Below, in pieces: positions 1-7,109 of a stretch of DNA of 64,000 nucleotides. Origin of the DNA: CAWFXC01 sp963819735 (GTDB lineage Bacteria > Actinomycetota > Acidimicrobiia > IMCC26256 > DASPTH01); the NCBI GenBank assembly GCA_963819735.1, contig CAWFXC010000001.1:1178001-1242000 (forward strand), read 5' to 3'. Numbering within the stretch: the stretch's first letter is position 1; each line of letters begins with the position of its first letter. The notes below the pieces were generated by a model, which had not been told where the DNA came from, made no database searches, and saw only the letters and a program-made list of their open reading frames with translations. Position numbers and translations under genes: made by a program.

Positions 1-1158
1 CTCGCGGTAGTTGGCGAAGTGACAGCCCTTCAGCGTCTTCTGGTTCATCCAGAGGTAGCGGTTGTCGTACTCGATCATGAACCCGCTGGTGGCCGCGCAC
101 GTGATGATGGTGCCCCCGCGGGTGCACACGAACACCGACGCGCCCATCGTGGCGCGCCCCGGGTGCTCGAACACGATGTCGGGATCGCGGCCCGCCAGCT
201 CACGGATGCGATTCCCGAAGCGGCGCCACTCGGCCGGATCCTGGGTGGTGTCGTCCTTCCAGAACGAGAAGCCCTCGGCCCGGCGATCGATCACGTGCTC
301 GACGCCGAGCTCGTGCAGCACCGCGGCGCGCTCGGGGCTCGATACGACGGCCACGGGAGTGCCGCCGCCGTTGAGGACATATTGGCACGCGTACGCGCCG
401 ATGCCACCGCTCGCGCCCCAGATGAGCACGGTCTGGCCCTGCGTCATCTGCGCGCCGTTCGGGCTGACCAGCATGCGGTAGCTCGTGGAGTTCGTGAGCG
501 CGTTGACCGCCGACTCCTCCCAGGTGAGGTGGGCCGGCTTGGGCATGAGTTGGCTCGCCTTCACCACCGTGAGCTCACCGAGGCCACCGAAGTTGGTCTC
601 GTAGCCCCAGATGCGCTGGTTGGTCGCGAGCATCGAATCGTCGTGCGCGGAGGGGTCCTGATCGTCGACGTGGTTGCAGTGCACCGTGACCGCGTCGCCG
701 GGGTTCCAGAGGCGCACGGCGGACCCGACGCGCAGCACCACGCCGGAGGCGTCACTCCCGACCACGTGGTACGGCTGATCGTGGCGGGCACCCCACACGC
801 CCTCCCGCCCCAGTCGCGCCAGGAAGCCGAACGTGGGAACCGGTTCGAAGATCGACGTCCACACGGTGTTGAAGTTGATCGACGAGGCCATCACCGCGAC
901 CAGCGCTTCGTCGGGCGCGAGCTCCGGCACCGGCACTTCGTCGAGGTGCAACGACTTGCGGGGATCCTTGTCGGCCGACGCGAGTCCCTCGAACATCGTC
1001 TGCTCGTCGGCCCGTACGACCGCGCCGCGGTAGGTGGCGGGGATCGGCAGGGCGGCCAGCTCGGATGCGAGTTCCGTTGACGCCGGTTCACCGTCGACGA
1101 TCGCCCGACGGATCGCCGCGATCTCCGCGTTCCCGCTGCTCCCCGTGGTCTCGGCCAT
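1..1158 (-). CDS. ccr: Crotonyl-CoA carboxylase/reductase, partial (3' end outside window)
   Basis: Medium-chain dehydrogenase/reductase-type enzyme. Family knowledge: crotonyl-CoA carboxylase/reductase makes ethylmalonyl-CoA from crotonyl-CoA, NADPH and CO2 for the ethylmalonyl-CoA pathway or for polyketide extender units. Visible are 386 residues that run off the left edge; the family is about 430-450 long. The GroES-like N-terminal half is followed by a nucleotide-binding segment WGASGGIGAYA near residue 245. The start is ATG at 1158, 8 nt after a TACCGT -10 hexamer on the same strand (1167-1172), so the mRNA is probably leaderless. It is divergent from the thiolase at 1211, which would supply acetoacetyl-CoA to the same route. 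A plain acrylyl-CoA reductase is the main alternative. Confidence 0.85.
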   Translation of the reverse strand, partial: MAETTGSSGNAEIAAIRRAIVDGEPASTELASELAALPIPATYRGAVVRADEQTMFEGLASADKDPRKSLHLDEVPVPELAPDEALVAVMASSINFNTVWTSIFEPVPTFGFLARLGREGVWGARHDQPYHVVGSDASGVVLRVGSAVRLWNPGDAVTVHCNHVDDQDPSAHDDSMLATNQRIWGYETNFGGLGELTVVKASQLMPKPAHLTWEESAVNALTNSTSYRMLVSPNGAQMTQGQTVLIWGASGGIGAYACQYVLNGGGTPVAVVSSPERAAVLHELGVEHVIDRRAEGFSFWKDDTTQDPAEWRRFGNRIRELAGRDPDIVFEHPGRATMGASVFVCTRGGTIITCAATSGFMIEYDNRYLWMNQKTLKGCHFANYRE

Positions 1159-1210
1159 GGCGGGCGACGGTACCATCCGAGGGAATTAACCCAGTCTCGG
1201 GAGGACCGCC

Positions 1211-2395
1211 ATGCCCGGCTCCGTGATCGTCTCGTCGGCCCGCACTCCGATCGGCAAGCTCTCGGGCGCGCTGGCGTCGTTCCCCGCCACCGATCTCGGC
1301 GCCCACGCGATCCGCGCCGCGTTGGCGCGGGCCGGTGTGAGCCCGGAGCAGGTCGACTACGTCCTGCTCGGCCAGGTGCTCCAGGCCGGTTCGGGGCAGA
1401 TGCCGGCCCGCCAGGCCGCGGTGAAGGCGGGCATCCCGATGTCGGTCCCGTCGATGACGATCAACAAGGTGTGCCTGTCGGGCATCAACGCGATCTACCT
1501 CGCCGACCAGATGATCCAGGCCGGCGACGCCGACGTCGTGGTGGCCGGCGGTATGGAGTCGATGACGAAGTCTCCTTACCTGTTGAAGAACGCGCGCGAG
1601 GGCTACCGGATGGGGAACGGTGAGCTGATCGACTCGATGATCGACGACGGCCTGTGGTGCGCGTTCGACGCGGTGCACATGGGCGCGGGCACCGAGCGCT
1701 ACACCGGCGAGTTCGGCGGCATCACGCGCGAGATGCAAGACGACGCCGCGGCGAAGAGCCACGAACGCGCCGCGGCCGCGATGAAGGAAGGGCGCCTGGC
1801 CGAGGAGATCGAACCGATCGCGATCCCGCAGCGCAAAGGTGAGCCCGTTCTCGTCGACACCGACGAAGGGGTGCGGCCGGGCACCACGCAGGAGTCACTC
1901 GGCAACCTCCGGCCCGCATTCGCGAAGGACGGCACCATCACCGCGGGCAACGCGTCGCAGATCTCCGACGGCGCGGCCGCGGTCGTCGTCACGTCGGTGG
2001 CGAAGGCCGAGGAGCTCGGGCTCACGCCGATCGCCGAGTTGGTGAGCTTCGGCATGGTCGCGGGCCCCGACCCGTCGCTCCTCACGCAACCCTCGCGGGC
2101 GATCATGCGCGCGCTGGAGTCGATCGACGCCACCGTTTCCGACCTCGATCTCTTCGAGCTGAACGAGGCGTTCGCCGCGGTGGGGTTGGCGTCGATGCGC
2201 GACCTCGGCATCACCGACGACATCGTCAACGTGAACGGCGGCGCCATCGCGCTGGGCCACCCGATCGGCATGTCGGGCACGCGCGTGGTGCTCACGCTCA
2301 TCAACGAGCTCCGCCGCCGGGGTGGCGGGCTGGGTGCGGCCGCCCTCTGCGGTGGGGGGGGCCAGGGCGAGGCCGCGATCGTGCGCGCGTTCTAG
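1211..2395 (+). CDS. Acetyl-CoA C-acetyltransferase (thiolase)
   Basis: Thiolase of 394 residues, the normal family length. It condenses two acetyl-CoA to acetoacetyl-CoA or runs the reverse thiolysis in the cytoplasm. Catalytic residues sit where expected: nucleophile Cys88 in KVCLSG, a NEAFA motif, His350 in GHPIG and Cys380 in the C-terminal CGGGGQGEA loop. The ATG follows a GGGAGG ribosome binding site. It lies divergent to the crotonyl-CoA reductase, and together they suggest acetyl-CoA assimilation or short-chain acyl-CoA metabolism. Its TAG stop shares the palindrome CTAG with the stop of the convergent DUF805 gene. Confidence 0.93.
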   Translation: MPGSVIVSSARTPIGKLSGALASFPATDLGAHAIRAALARAGVSPEQVDYVLLGQVLQAGSGQMPARQAAVKAGIPMSVPSMTINKVCLSGINAIYLADQMIQAGDADVVVAGGMESMTKSPYLLKNAREGYRMGNGELIDSMIDDGLWCAFDAVHMGAGTERYTGEFGGITREMQDDAAAKSHERAAAAMKEGRLAEEIEPIAIPQRKGEPVLVDTDEGVRPGTTQESLGNLRPAFAKDGTITAGNASQISDGAAAVVVTSVAKAEELGLTPIAELVSFGMVAGPDPSLLTQPSRAIMRALESIDATVSDLDLFELNEAFAAVGLASMRDLGITDDIVNVNGGAIALGHPIGMSGTRVVLTLINELRRRGGGLGAAALCGGGGQGEAAIVRAF

Positions 2396-2847
2396 ACGGG
2401 ATACTTCTCCGACGTGCCCCATTGGTTCGTCCCGCGCGTGCTGTCGATGCACATCAGCACGAGGAGAATGAGCCCGCCGACGAACGGGACGAGGACGATG
2501 AGATACCACCAGCCACTCTTGCCGGTGTCGTGGAGTCGTCGAATCCCTACCGCGAGCGACGGGACGATCAGCGCGAGCAGATAGATCACGTACAAGACGA
2601 TGAGGATCTTGATGGCCGCGGCGAGCACGATCAACACGACGACCGCGATCAGGTTGGCCAGCGTGAACCACCAGAACTCGGCCCGGCGGGCCCGGCCGTC
2701 GAACTGCGCGTAGCGCTCGAGGACGACCTGCTTCCAGTACCCGACCAGTGGGTTCCCGATGGGCGGGGTCGGCACGGGTCGGCTCCCACCGGTTCCGGTT
2801 CCGGTTCCCGGTCCGGGGGGCGGCGGGGGCGGAGGCGGCATGCTCAT
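2392..2847 (-). CDS. DUF805 membrane protein with proline-rich N-terminus (copy 1)
   Basis: 151 residues. A short tail with eight consecutive prolines and Gly/Thr-Gly repeats (residues 1-35) precedes a DUF805 domain: a conserved entry near YWKQVVLERYAQFDGRARRAEFWWF, then three to four hydrophobic segments, an RRLHDTGKSGWW motif and a charged C-terminus ending in SEKYPV. Function unknown; the family is integral membrane. The start ATG at 2847 is 6 nt after TATGGT (2854-2859), so leaderless. It is paralogous to the gene at 4026-4481, with which it shares domain, tail and last residues. Confidence 0.8.
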   Translation of the reverse strand: MSMPPPPPPPPGPGTGTGTGGSRPVPTPPIGNPLVGYWKQVVLERYAQFDGRARRAEFWWFTLANLIAVVVLIVLAAAIKILIVLYVIYLLALIVPSLAVGIRRLHDTGKSGWWYLIVLVPFVGGLILLVLMCIDSTRGTNQWGTSEKYPV

Positions 2848-2912
2848 GCGGCGACCATAGGCCGGACCCCACTCGCGTCCAGGGACTCTCCGTGCTGGCT
2901 ACGCTGCGCCCC

Positions 2913-3281
2913 GTGCCAGCCGCGGGGACGATCCAGCTCGATCTTCGTCCGCTCCGATGGGTGGGCGCCGGGATGCTCGGCGTCGCCGCGGTCCGTCCGC
3001 TCCTGGGTGACCCCGGGTTTCCGTGCCCTTTGCGCGCGCTCACCGGGGTGCCGTGCCCGCTCTGCGGGATGACGCGCGGCGTCACCGACGCCGTCCACGG
3101 TGAGTTCGGGCGGGCGGCGTTCATGAATCCCGGAAGCCTCCTGCTGGTGGTGGCCGCTGTCGTGTTGCTCGTGGCGTGGCGCCGGCGATCGGTGTCGTTC
3201 CCCACATGGTTGCCCTACGCGCTGGTCGCCGCGCTGTGGGCGTTCCAACTGTTCAAGTACGCAACCGGAAGACCGCTCTGA
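2913..3281 (+). CDS. DUF2752 membrane protein
   Basis: 122 residues with the DUF2752 signature: a Cys-rich stretch FPCPLRALTGVPCPLCGMTR near the middle, followed by two hydrophobic helices and a short basic end. Function unknown. I chose GTG at 2913 because a TACGCT hexamer (2900-2905) lies 7 nt upstream, the leaderless pattern seen repeatedly in this window. An in-frame GTG at 2892 is the alternative, but it would put the -10 inside the gene. It is the only member of this cluster without a poly-proline tail and ends 21 nt before the next proline-tailed gene. Confidence 0.72.
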   Translation: MPAAGTIQLDLRPLRWVGAGMLGVAAVRPLLGDPGFPCPLRALTGVPCPLCGMTRGVTDAVHGEFGRAAFMNPGSLLLVVAAVVLLVAWRRRSVSFPTWLPYALVAALWAFQLFKYATGRPL

Positions 3282-3302
3282 CGCGGAGAAGGGAAACCCC
3301 AC

Positions 3303-4004
3303 ATGTCCATGGAACCGCCGCCGCCGCCTCCCCCGCCGCCTCCCGGAGGAACCGGAGGCCACGGACAACCGCCGGCACCGGGATCGATCAGCGTCGGCGA
3401 CGCGGTCTCGTACGGGTGGAACGCGTACTGGAAGAACGTCGGCCCGTTAGTGGTGATCGCGATCGTCGTGATCGCGATCAACCTCATCGTCGGGCTGATC
3501 GCCGGGGCGACCGGTTCGGTCGTCGGCCAGGTCCTGGTGCAGTTCATCGGGTTCTTCGTGTCGATGCTGATCTCGTTGGGCTGGATCCGCGTGTCGCTCG
3601 AGGTGACGCGCGGGGTGAAGCCCGAGGTCGGCGACCTTTTCAAGTTCGAGGGCTACGGGCCGTACATCCTGGCGTCGTTGCTCTTCGCGCTCGGCTTCTA
3701 CGTGGGCCTGATCCTCTGCATCGTTCCCGGCATCATCTTCGCGGTGGCATTCGGCTTCTACGGCTTCGTCATCGCCGAGCGCGGTGAGGGAATGGGCGTG
3801 ATCGACTCGCTGAAGGAATCGGCCAACCTGACCCGCGGCCACCGGTGGCAGCTGTTCGGGCTCGGGATCGTGCTGCTCCTCATCAACCTGGTGGGCGCGA
3901 TCCTGTGCGGGATCGGCCTGATCTTCACCCTCGGGATCACGATCATCGCCTGGGCCTACGTGTACCGGATCCTGCGCGGCGAGGCAGTCAGCGCCTGGGC
4001 CTAG
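3303..4004 (+). CDS. Multi-pass membrane protein with poly-proline N-terminus
   Basis: 233 residues. The N-terminus carries ten consecutive prolines after MSMEP, then a Gly/Pro linker to about residue 28. The rest contains about six hydrophobic helices with a repeated layout resembling DUF975 or glycerophosphodiesterase membrane-domain proteins (a VSYGWNAYWKN entry, a VPGIIFAVAFGFY loop and a conserved ESANLTRGHRWQLFGLG segment). The exact family is not certain. It probably sits in the cytoplasmic membrane. It lies between two DUF805 copies and is followed by convergent genes. No enzymatic motif is visible. Confidence 0.75.
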   Translation: MSMEPPPPPPPPPPGGTGGHGQPPAPGSISVGDAVSYGWNAYWKNVGPLVVIAIVVIAINLIVGLIAGATGSVVGQVLVQFIGFFVSMLISLGWIRVSLEVTRGVKPEVGDLFKFEGYGPYILASLLFALGFYVGLILCIVPGIIFAVAFGFYGFVIAERGEGMGVIDSLKESANLTRGHRWQLFGLGIVLLLINLVGAILCGIGLIFTLGITIIAWAYVYRILRGEAVSAWA

Positions 4005-4025
4005 ATCCGCTGAGGCCGAGCCCGC

Positions 4026-4481
4026 TCAGCGGACGGGATACTTCTCCGACGGTCCGTACTGGTTCGGTCCGCGCACGCTGTCGGTGGCGAGGAACACGAT
4101 CAGCACGATCGTCCCGATGAGCGGGATGAACGCGATCAGCAACCACCAACCGCTCTTGCTCGTGTCGTGCAGGCGCCGCACCGCCACTGCGAGACTGGGC
4201 ACGAGGATGGCGAGCAGGTACACGAAGTAGAGGATGTTGAAGATGCTCGACGCGGCGCCGAGCGCCGACAACACGATCGCGATCAGCACGTTGGCGAGGG
4301 TGAACCACCAGTACTCGGCCCGCCGGGCGCGGCCCTGGAACTGGGCGTAGCGCTGGAACACGACCAGCGTCCAGTAGCCGATGAGCGGATTGCCGACGGG
4401 TTGCGACCCGCCTCCCGGTCCGGAGGATCCGTACGGCCCGGGAGGGGGCGGAGGGGGAGGTGGCGGTACGTCCATGCCCAT
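4026..4481 (-). CDS. DUF805 membrane protein with poly-proline N-terminus (copy 2)
   Basis: 151 residues, the same length and layout as the gene at 2392-2847: a tail with nine consecutive prolines, then the DUF805 core with hydrophobic segments, RRLHDTSKSGWW and a C-terminal PSEKYPVR. The two copies flank the proline-tailed protein at 3303-4004, so a local duplication is likely. ATG at 4481 lies 9 nt after TAGCGT (4491-4496), hence leaderless; a second ATG two codons on is possible. Function unknown. Confidence 0.8.
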   Translation of the reverse strand: MGMDVPPPPPPPPPGPYGSSGPGGGSQPVGNPLIGYWTLVVFQRYAQFQGRARRAEYWWFTLANVLIAIVLSALGAASSIFNILYFVYLLAILVPSLAVAVRRLHDTSKSGWWLLIAFIPLIGTIVLIVFLATDSVRGPNQYGPSEKYPVR

Positions 4482-4543
4482 GGGAAGCGCACGCTATGCG
4501 GACCCGGTGGCGCGGTCAACGATCCTGGGCTTCGGCCGCCGGG

Positions 4544-5371
4544 TCAGCGCGGAGCCGGGCCGGCGGTGCCCGCCGCCTGCGCGCGCGTCAGCGCCCGCAC
4601 GACCCCGATCAGCAGTACCGCCGCCACCGCCAGCATCACCGCGCCGGCCAGATTGATGTAGTTCTGGTCCCGCAGGTCCGAGTAGGTCGAGGGCGAGATG
4701 TCGATGCTCGCGGTGGCGCCGCCGGCCACGAGCAGGATCCACCACCAGACGGTGATCACGCCCCCGGGCGCCCGGCTCCGACGCCAGAGCTCTCGGACCA
4801 CGAGGAACGGGAGCACCAGGTTCGCCACCGGAATGAACCACGCGCCGATCGTCCAGCCCGGGGACCACGCCGGTGCGGTGTGGTTCCACGCGGCCGTGTT
4901 CTTCGATGCTCGGAAGAGGTAGATCACGAAGAGGACGAAGACCGCGATGGCGACGACGACCGCCCAGCCGGCGGCCGACGACACCGCGGAATCAGCCGAG
5001 TTGTACGCGTCGAGGTTCGGGAAGGTGCGGGCGGACTCGAAGGCGTTGAGCTTCACGATCCGATTGACGATGGTGCCACCGAGGATCCCGAGCACCAGCA
5101 CCTCGACCCCGACGACCCACGTGAGCGCGACGGTGAGCCCCTTCAACGACCGGAACTCGACGCGCGGCCACGCGCCGGCCGCGACCGGAGGCGGGTAGCT
5201 GGGCGGCGCGAGCGGGGGCGGCGGCGGGAGCCCTGGCGCGACCGGCTCGGGATCGAATCGTGCGACCCCTTCGGTCGCGACCCACTGACTCCACGCCTGA
5301 CCGTCCCAATAGCGGTGCCGGGCCCGACGCATCGGGTCGTGGTACCACTCCGCGACCGGTCCCGAGTTCAC
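4544..5371 (-). CDS. DUF2510-DUF4328 membrane protein
   Basis: 275 residues. Residues about 8-30 form a DUF2510-type tryptophan module (EWYHDPMRRARHRYWDG), a Pro-rich linker follows (about 45-65), and then four to five hydrophobic helices of DUF4328 with the hallmark GWTIGAWFIPVANLVLPF. Function unknown; DUF2510 modules are usually cytosolic N-terminal appendages on actinobacterial membrane proteins. Translation starts on GTG at 5371 behind GGCGGAG. It belongs to the cluster of small proline-rich membrane proteins and has a broken relative at 26344-27079. Confidence 0.8.
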   Translation of the reverse strand: MNSGPVAEWYHDPMRRARHRYWDGQAWSQWVATEGVARFDPEPVAPGLPPPPPLAPPSYPPPVAAGAWPRVEFRSLKGLTVALTWVVGVEVLVLGILGGTIVNRIVKLNAFESARTFPNLDAYNSADSAVSSAAGWAVVVAIAVFVLFVIYLFRASKNTAAWNHTAPAWSPGWTIGAWFIPVANLVLPFLVVRELWRRSRAPGGVITVWWWILLVAGGATASIDISPSTYSDLRDQNYINLAGAVMLAVAAVLLIGVVRALTRAQAAGTAGPAPR

Positions 5372-5411
5372 TGCTCCGCCCCTTCGGCTCCCGGTGTTGG
5401 ACGAGCTGCAG

Positions 5412-5810
5412 TCAGGCCGCGCCGGCGCTCTCCCACCGACGGTTCAGCGCACCCTGGACCTTCACGACCCAGATGATGAACCCGATGAGCGGGATCAGGT
5501 TCCAGAACCCCGTGACGCCCCGCACCGGCTTCTCGAGGCCCGCCTTCTCGTACATGTTCCCGACCTCGGACGGCAGGAGGAACCAGTTCACGATGCCGAT
5601 GACGATCCCGATGACCAGGCCGATCACACCACCCACGCCCTCGCCGGTGTGGTGCTTCAACTCGTTGAACACCTTGTAGGTCCAGACGAGGAAGTAGATG
5701 CCCAGCGTGATGATCGAGAAGATGATGACGGCCGCCGGATTACGGACCTTCCCGACCGGCCCCCAACCGGACGAACCAGGTGGCGGCGGTACCACGGCAG
5801 GATCAGACAT
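5412..5810 (-). CDS. DUF4234 membrane protein
   Basis: 132 residues: a short Pro-rich leader, then a DUF4234-like core starting at VRNPAAVIIFSIITLGIY, with a second pair of hydrophobic helices near the C-terminus. The ATG at 5810 is chosen because a strong AGGAGGGGAG Shine-Dalgarno lies just upstream; a longer reading from 5861 would run through that site. Function unknown. It lies 40 nt upstream of the DUF2510-DUF4328 gene on the same strand and could be co-transcribed with it. Confidence 0.78.
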   Translation of the reverse strand: MSDPAVVPPPPGSSGWGPVGKVRNPAAVIIFSIITLGIYFLVWTYKVFNELKHHTGEGVGGVIGLVIGIVIGIVNWFLLPSEVGNMYEKAGLEKPVRGVTGFWNLIPLIGFIIWVVKVQGALNRRWESAGAA

Positions 5811-5920
5811 CGGTGTGCTCCCCTCCTGGTACCCGGCGATGTGCCGGGACCTCAGCCGCACAGGGTCGCACGAACCGGCGCCCCGGCGAGGGACCCTGAC
5901 GGGGTCAGCCGCTACCCACT

Positions 5921-6011
5921 TCAGGCGTCGACCTCAGGCGTCGACCTCAGGCCTCGACCTCAGGCCTCGACCTCAGGCTTCGACCTCAGGCCTCGACCTC
6001 AGGCTTCGACC
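5921..6011. repeat. Seven tandem copies of a 13-bp unit at the recR 3' end
   Basis: Unit tcaggcNtcgacc, seven copies without gaps, with the variable base g, g, c, c, t, c, t along the plus strand. The copy at 5999-6011 encodes the last residues and the TGA stop of recR; the other six lie downstream of the gene. The array therefore looks like repeated duplication of the recR terminal 13 nt, stop codon included. A further roughly 60 nt up to the DUF4234 gene hold nothing recognisable. Confidence 0.9.
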
Positions 6012-6607
6012 TCGCGACGCCCTTCGAACGCGCGGCCGAGCGTGACCTCGTCGGCGTACTCGAGGTCGCCGCCGACGGGGAGCCCACTCGCGATCCGGGT
6101 GATGCGCACGCCGAGCGGGCGGAGCAAGCGGGCCAGGTACATCGCGGTGGCCTCGCCCTCGATGTTCGGGTTCGTGGCCAGGATCACCTCGGTGACGCCC
6201 TCGGCGTCGACGCGGGCGAGCAACTCCTTCACCCGTAGCTGCTCGGGACCGATCCCCTCGATCGGCGAGATCGCGCCCTGGAGCACGTGGTACCGACCGG
6301 TGAACTCGTGGGTGCGCTCGACCGCGACGATGTCGCGGGGCTCCTCCACCACGCACAGCAGCGTCGCGTCTCTGCGGTCGTCGAGGCAGAACGCACACAG
6401 CTCGCCCTCGGAGAGGTTGAAGCACCGGCGGCACCAGCTCACACGGGCCTTGGCCTCGGTGATCACCCGGGCCAGCCGGTTCGCGTCTTCCGGAGCGGCT
6501 TTGAGGAGATAGAACGCGATGCGTTGCGCCGACTTCGGCCCCACACCGGGCAACCGGCCCAACTCGTCGATCAGCGCCTGGACCGGGACGGCGTACGGAC
6601 TGGTCAC
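5999..6607 (-). CDS. recR: Recombination mediator RecR
   Basis: RecR, 202 residues, the normal length. It acts with RecF/RecO in loading RecA at gaps. Seen in order: a helix-hairpin-helix (LGRLPGVGPKSAQRIAFYLL, residues 17-36), a zinc-binding C4 motif (Cys59, Cys62, Cys71, Cys74), and a Toprim domain with NPNIEGEATAMYLARLL. It follows ybaB by 14 nt in the conserved dnaX-ybaB-recR order. The final codons and the stop are the first unit of a seven-fold 13-bp tandem repeat. Confidence 0.96.
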   Translation of the reverse strand: MTSPYAVPVQALIDELGRLPGVGPKSAQRIAFYLLKAAPEDANRLARVITEAKARVSWCRRCFNLSEGELCAFCLDDRRDATLLCVVEEPRDIVAVERTHEFTGRYHVLQGAISPIEGIGPEQLRVKELLARVDAEGVTEVILATNPNIEGEATAMYLARLLRPLGVRITRIASGLPVGGDLEYADEVTLGRAFEGRREVEA

Positions 6608-6621
6608 CTCAGCGTCGGCCG

Positions 6622-7005
6622 TCAGCCAAGGAGACCGCCCAGGTCGCCGAGGGCACCGAGGTCGAGGCCCCCGGTGACACCGCCGAGGCTCTGGCTCTGC
6701 ATCTCCTGCGCTCGGCGGAGGCCGTCGCCCACCGCGGCGAGCACGAGGTCCTCCAGCATCTCGACGTCGTCGGGATCGACCACCTCGGCGGAGATTCGCA
6801 CCGATTGCACCTCGCCGGCGCCCGAGACCACGACCTTGACCATGCCGCCACCGGCCGAACCCTCGACCGTGGCCTCCGCCAGCGCTTCCTGCGCCGCGGC
6901 CATGTCGGCCTGCATCTTCTGCATCTGTTTCATCATGCCGTCGAGTCCACCGGCTCCGCCCTTGGGCATCTGACCTGGGACTCCTCCACTACGACCCTTG
7001 GCCAT
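6622..7005 (-). CDS. YbaB/EbfC family nucleoid-associated protein
   Basis: 127 residues. The YbaB core (MMKQMQKMQADMAAAQEAL, then VEGSAGGGMVKVVVSGAGEV) forms a homodimeric DNA-binding protein in characterised members. Gly-rich stretches flank it at both ends. The ATG at 7005 is taken because AGGAG lies 4 nt upstream; GTG at 7008 is an in-frame alternative. It sits between dnaX and recR, the usual place in bacteria, and is probably co-transcribed with recR. Confidence 0.93.
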   Translation of the reverse strand: MAKGRSGGVPGQMPKGGAGGLDGMMKQMQKMQADMAAAQEALAEATVEGSAGGGMVKVVVSGAGEVQSVRISAEVVDPDDVEMLEDLVLAAVGDGLRRAQEMQSQSLGGVTGGLDLGALGDLGGLLG

Positions 7006-7109
7006 CACGCTCCTACTTGATCCCTCGAGGACTGAGGCGGCACCCGTTCACCATTGAAAACTACCTCCGGCGCGTCCGACTCCCGGTCCTTCGTGATCTG
7101 GAGAGCCGG

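Noticed and set aside
5921..6011. Possible CRISPR array
   Set aside because: Units are contiguous 13-mers without spacers and no cas gene is present.
5394..6512. Plus-strand frame with a repeated QASTSG-type peptide
   Set aside because: The peptide repeat is the translation of the 13-bp tandem array; the frame otherwise opposes recR and DUF4234.
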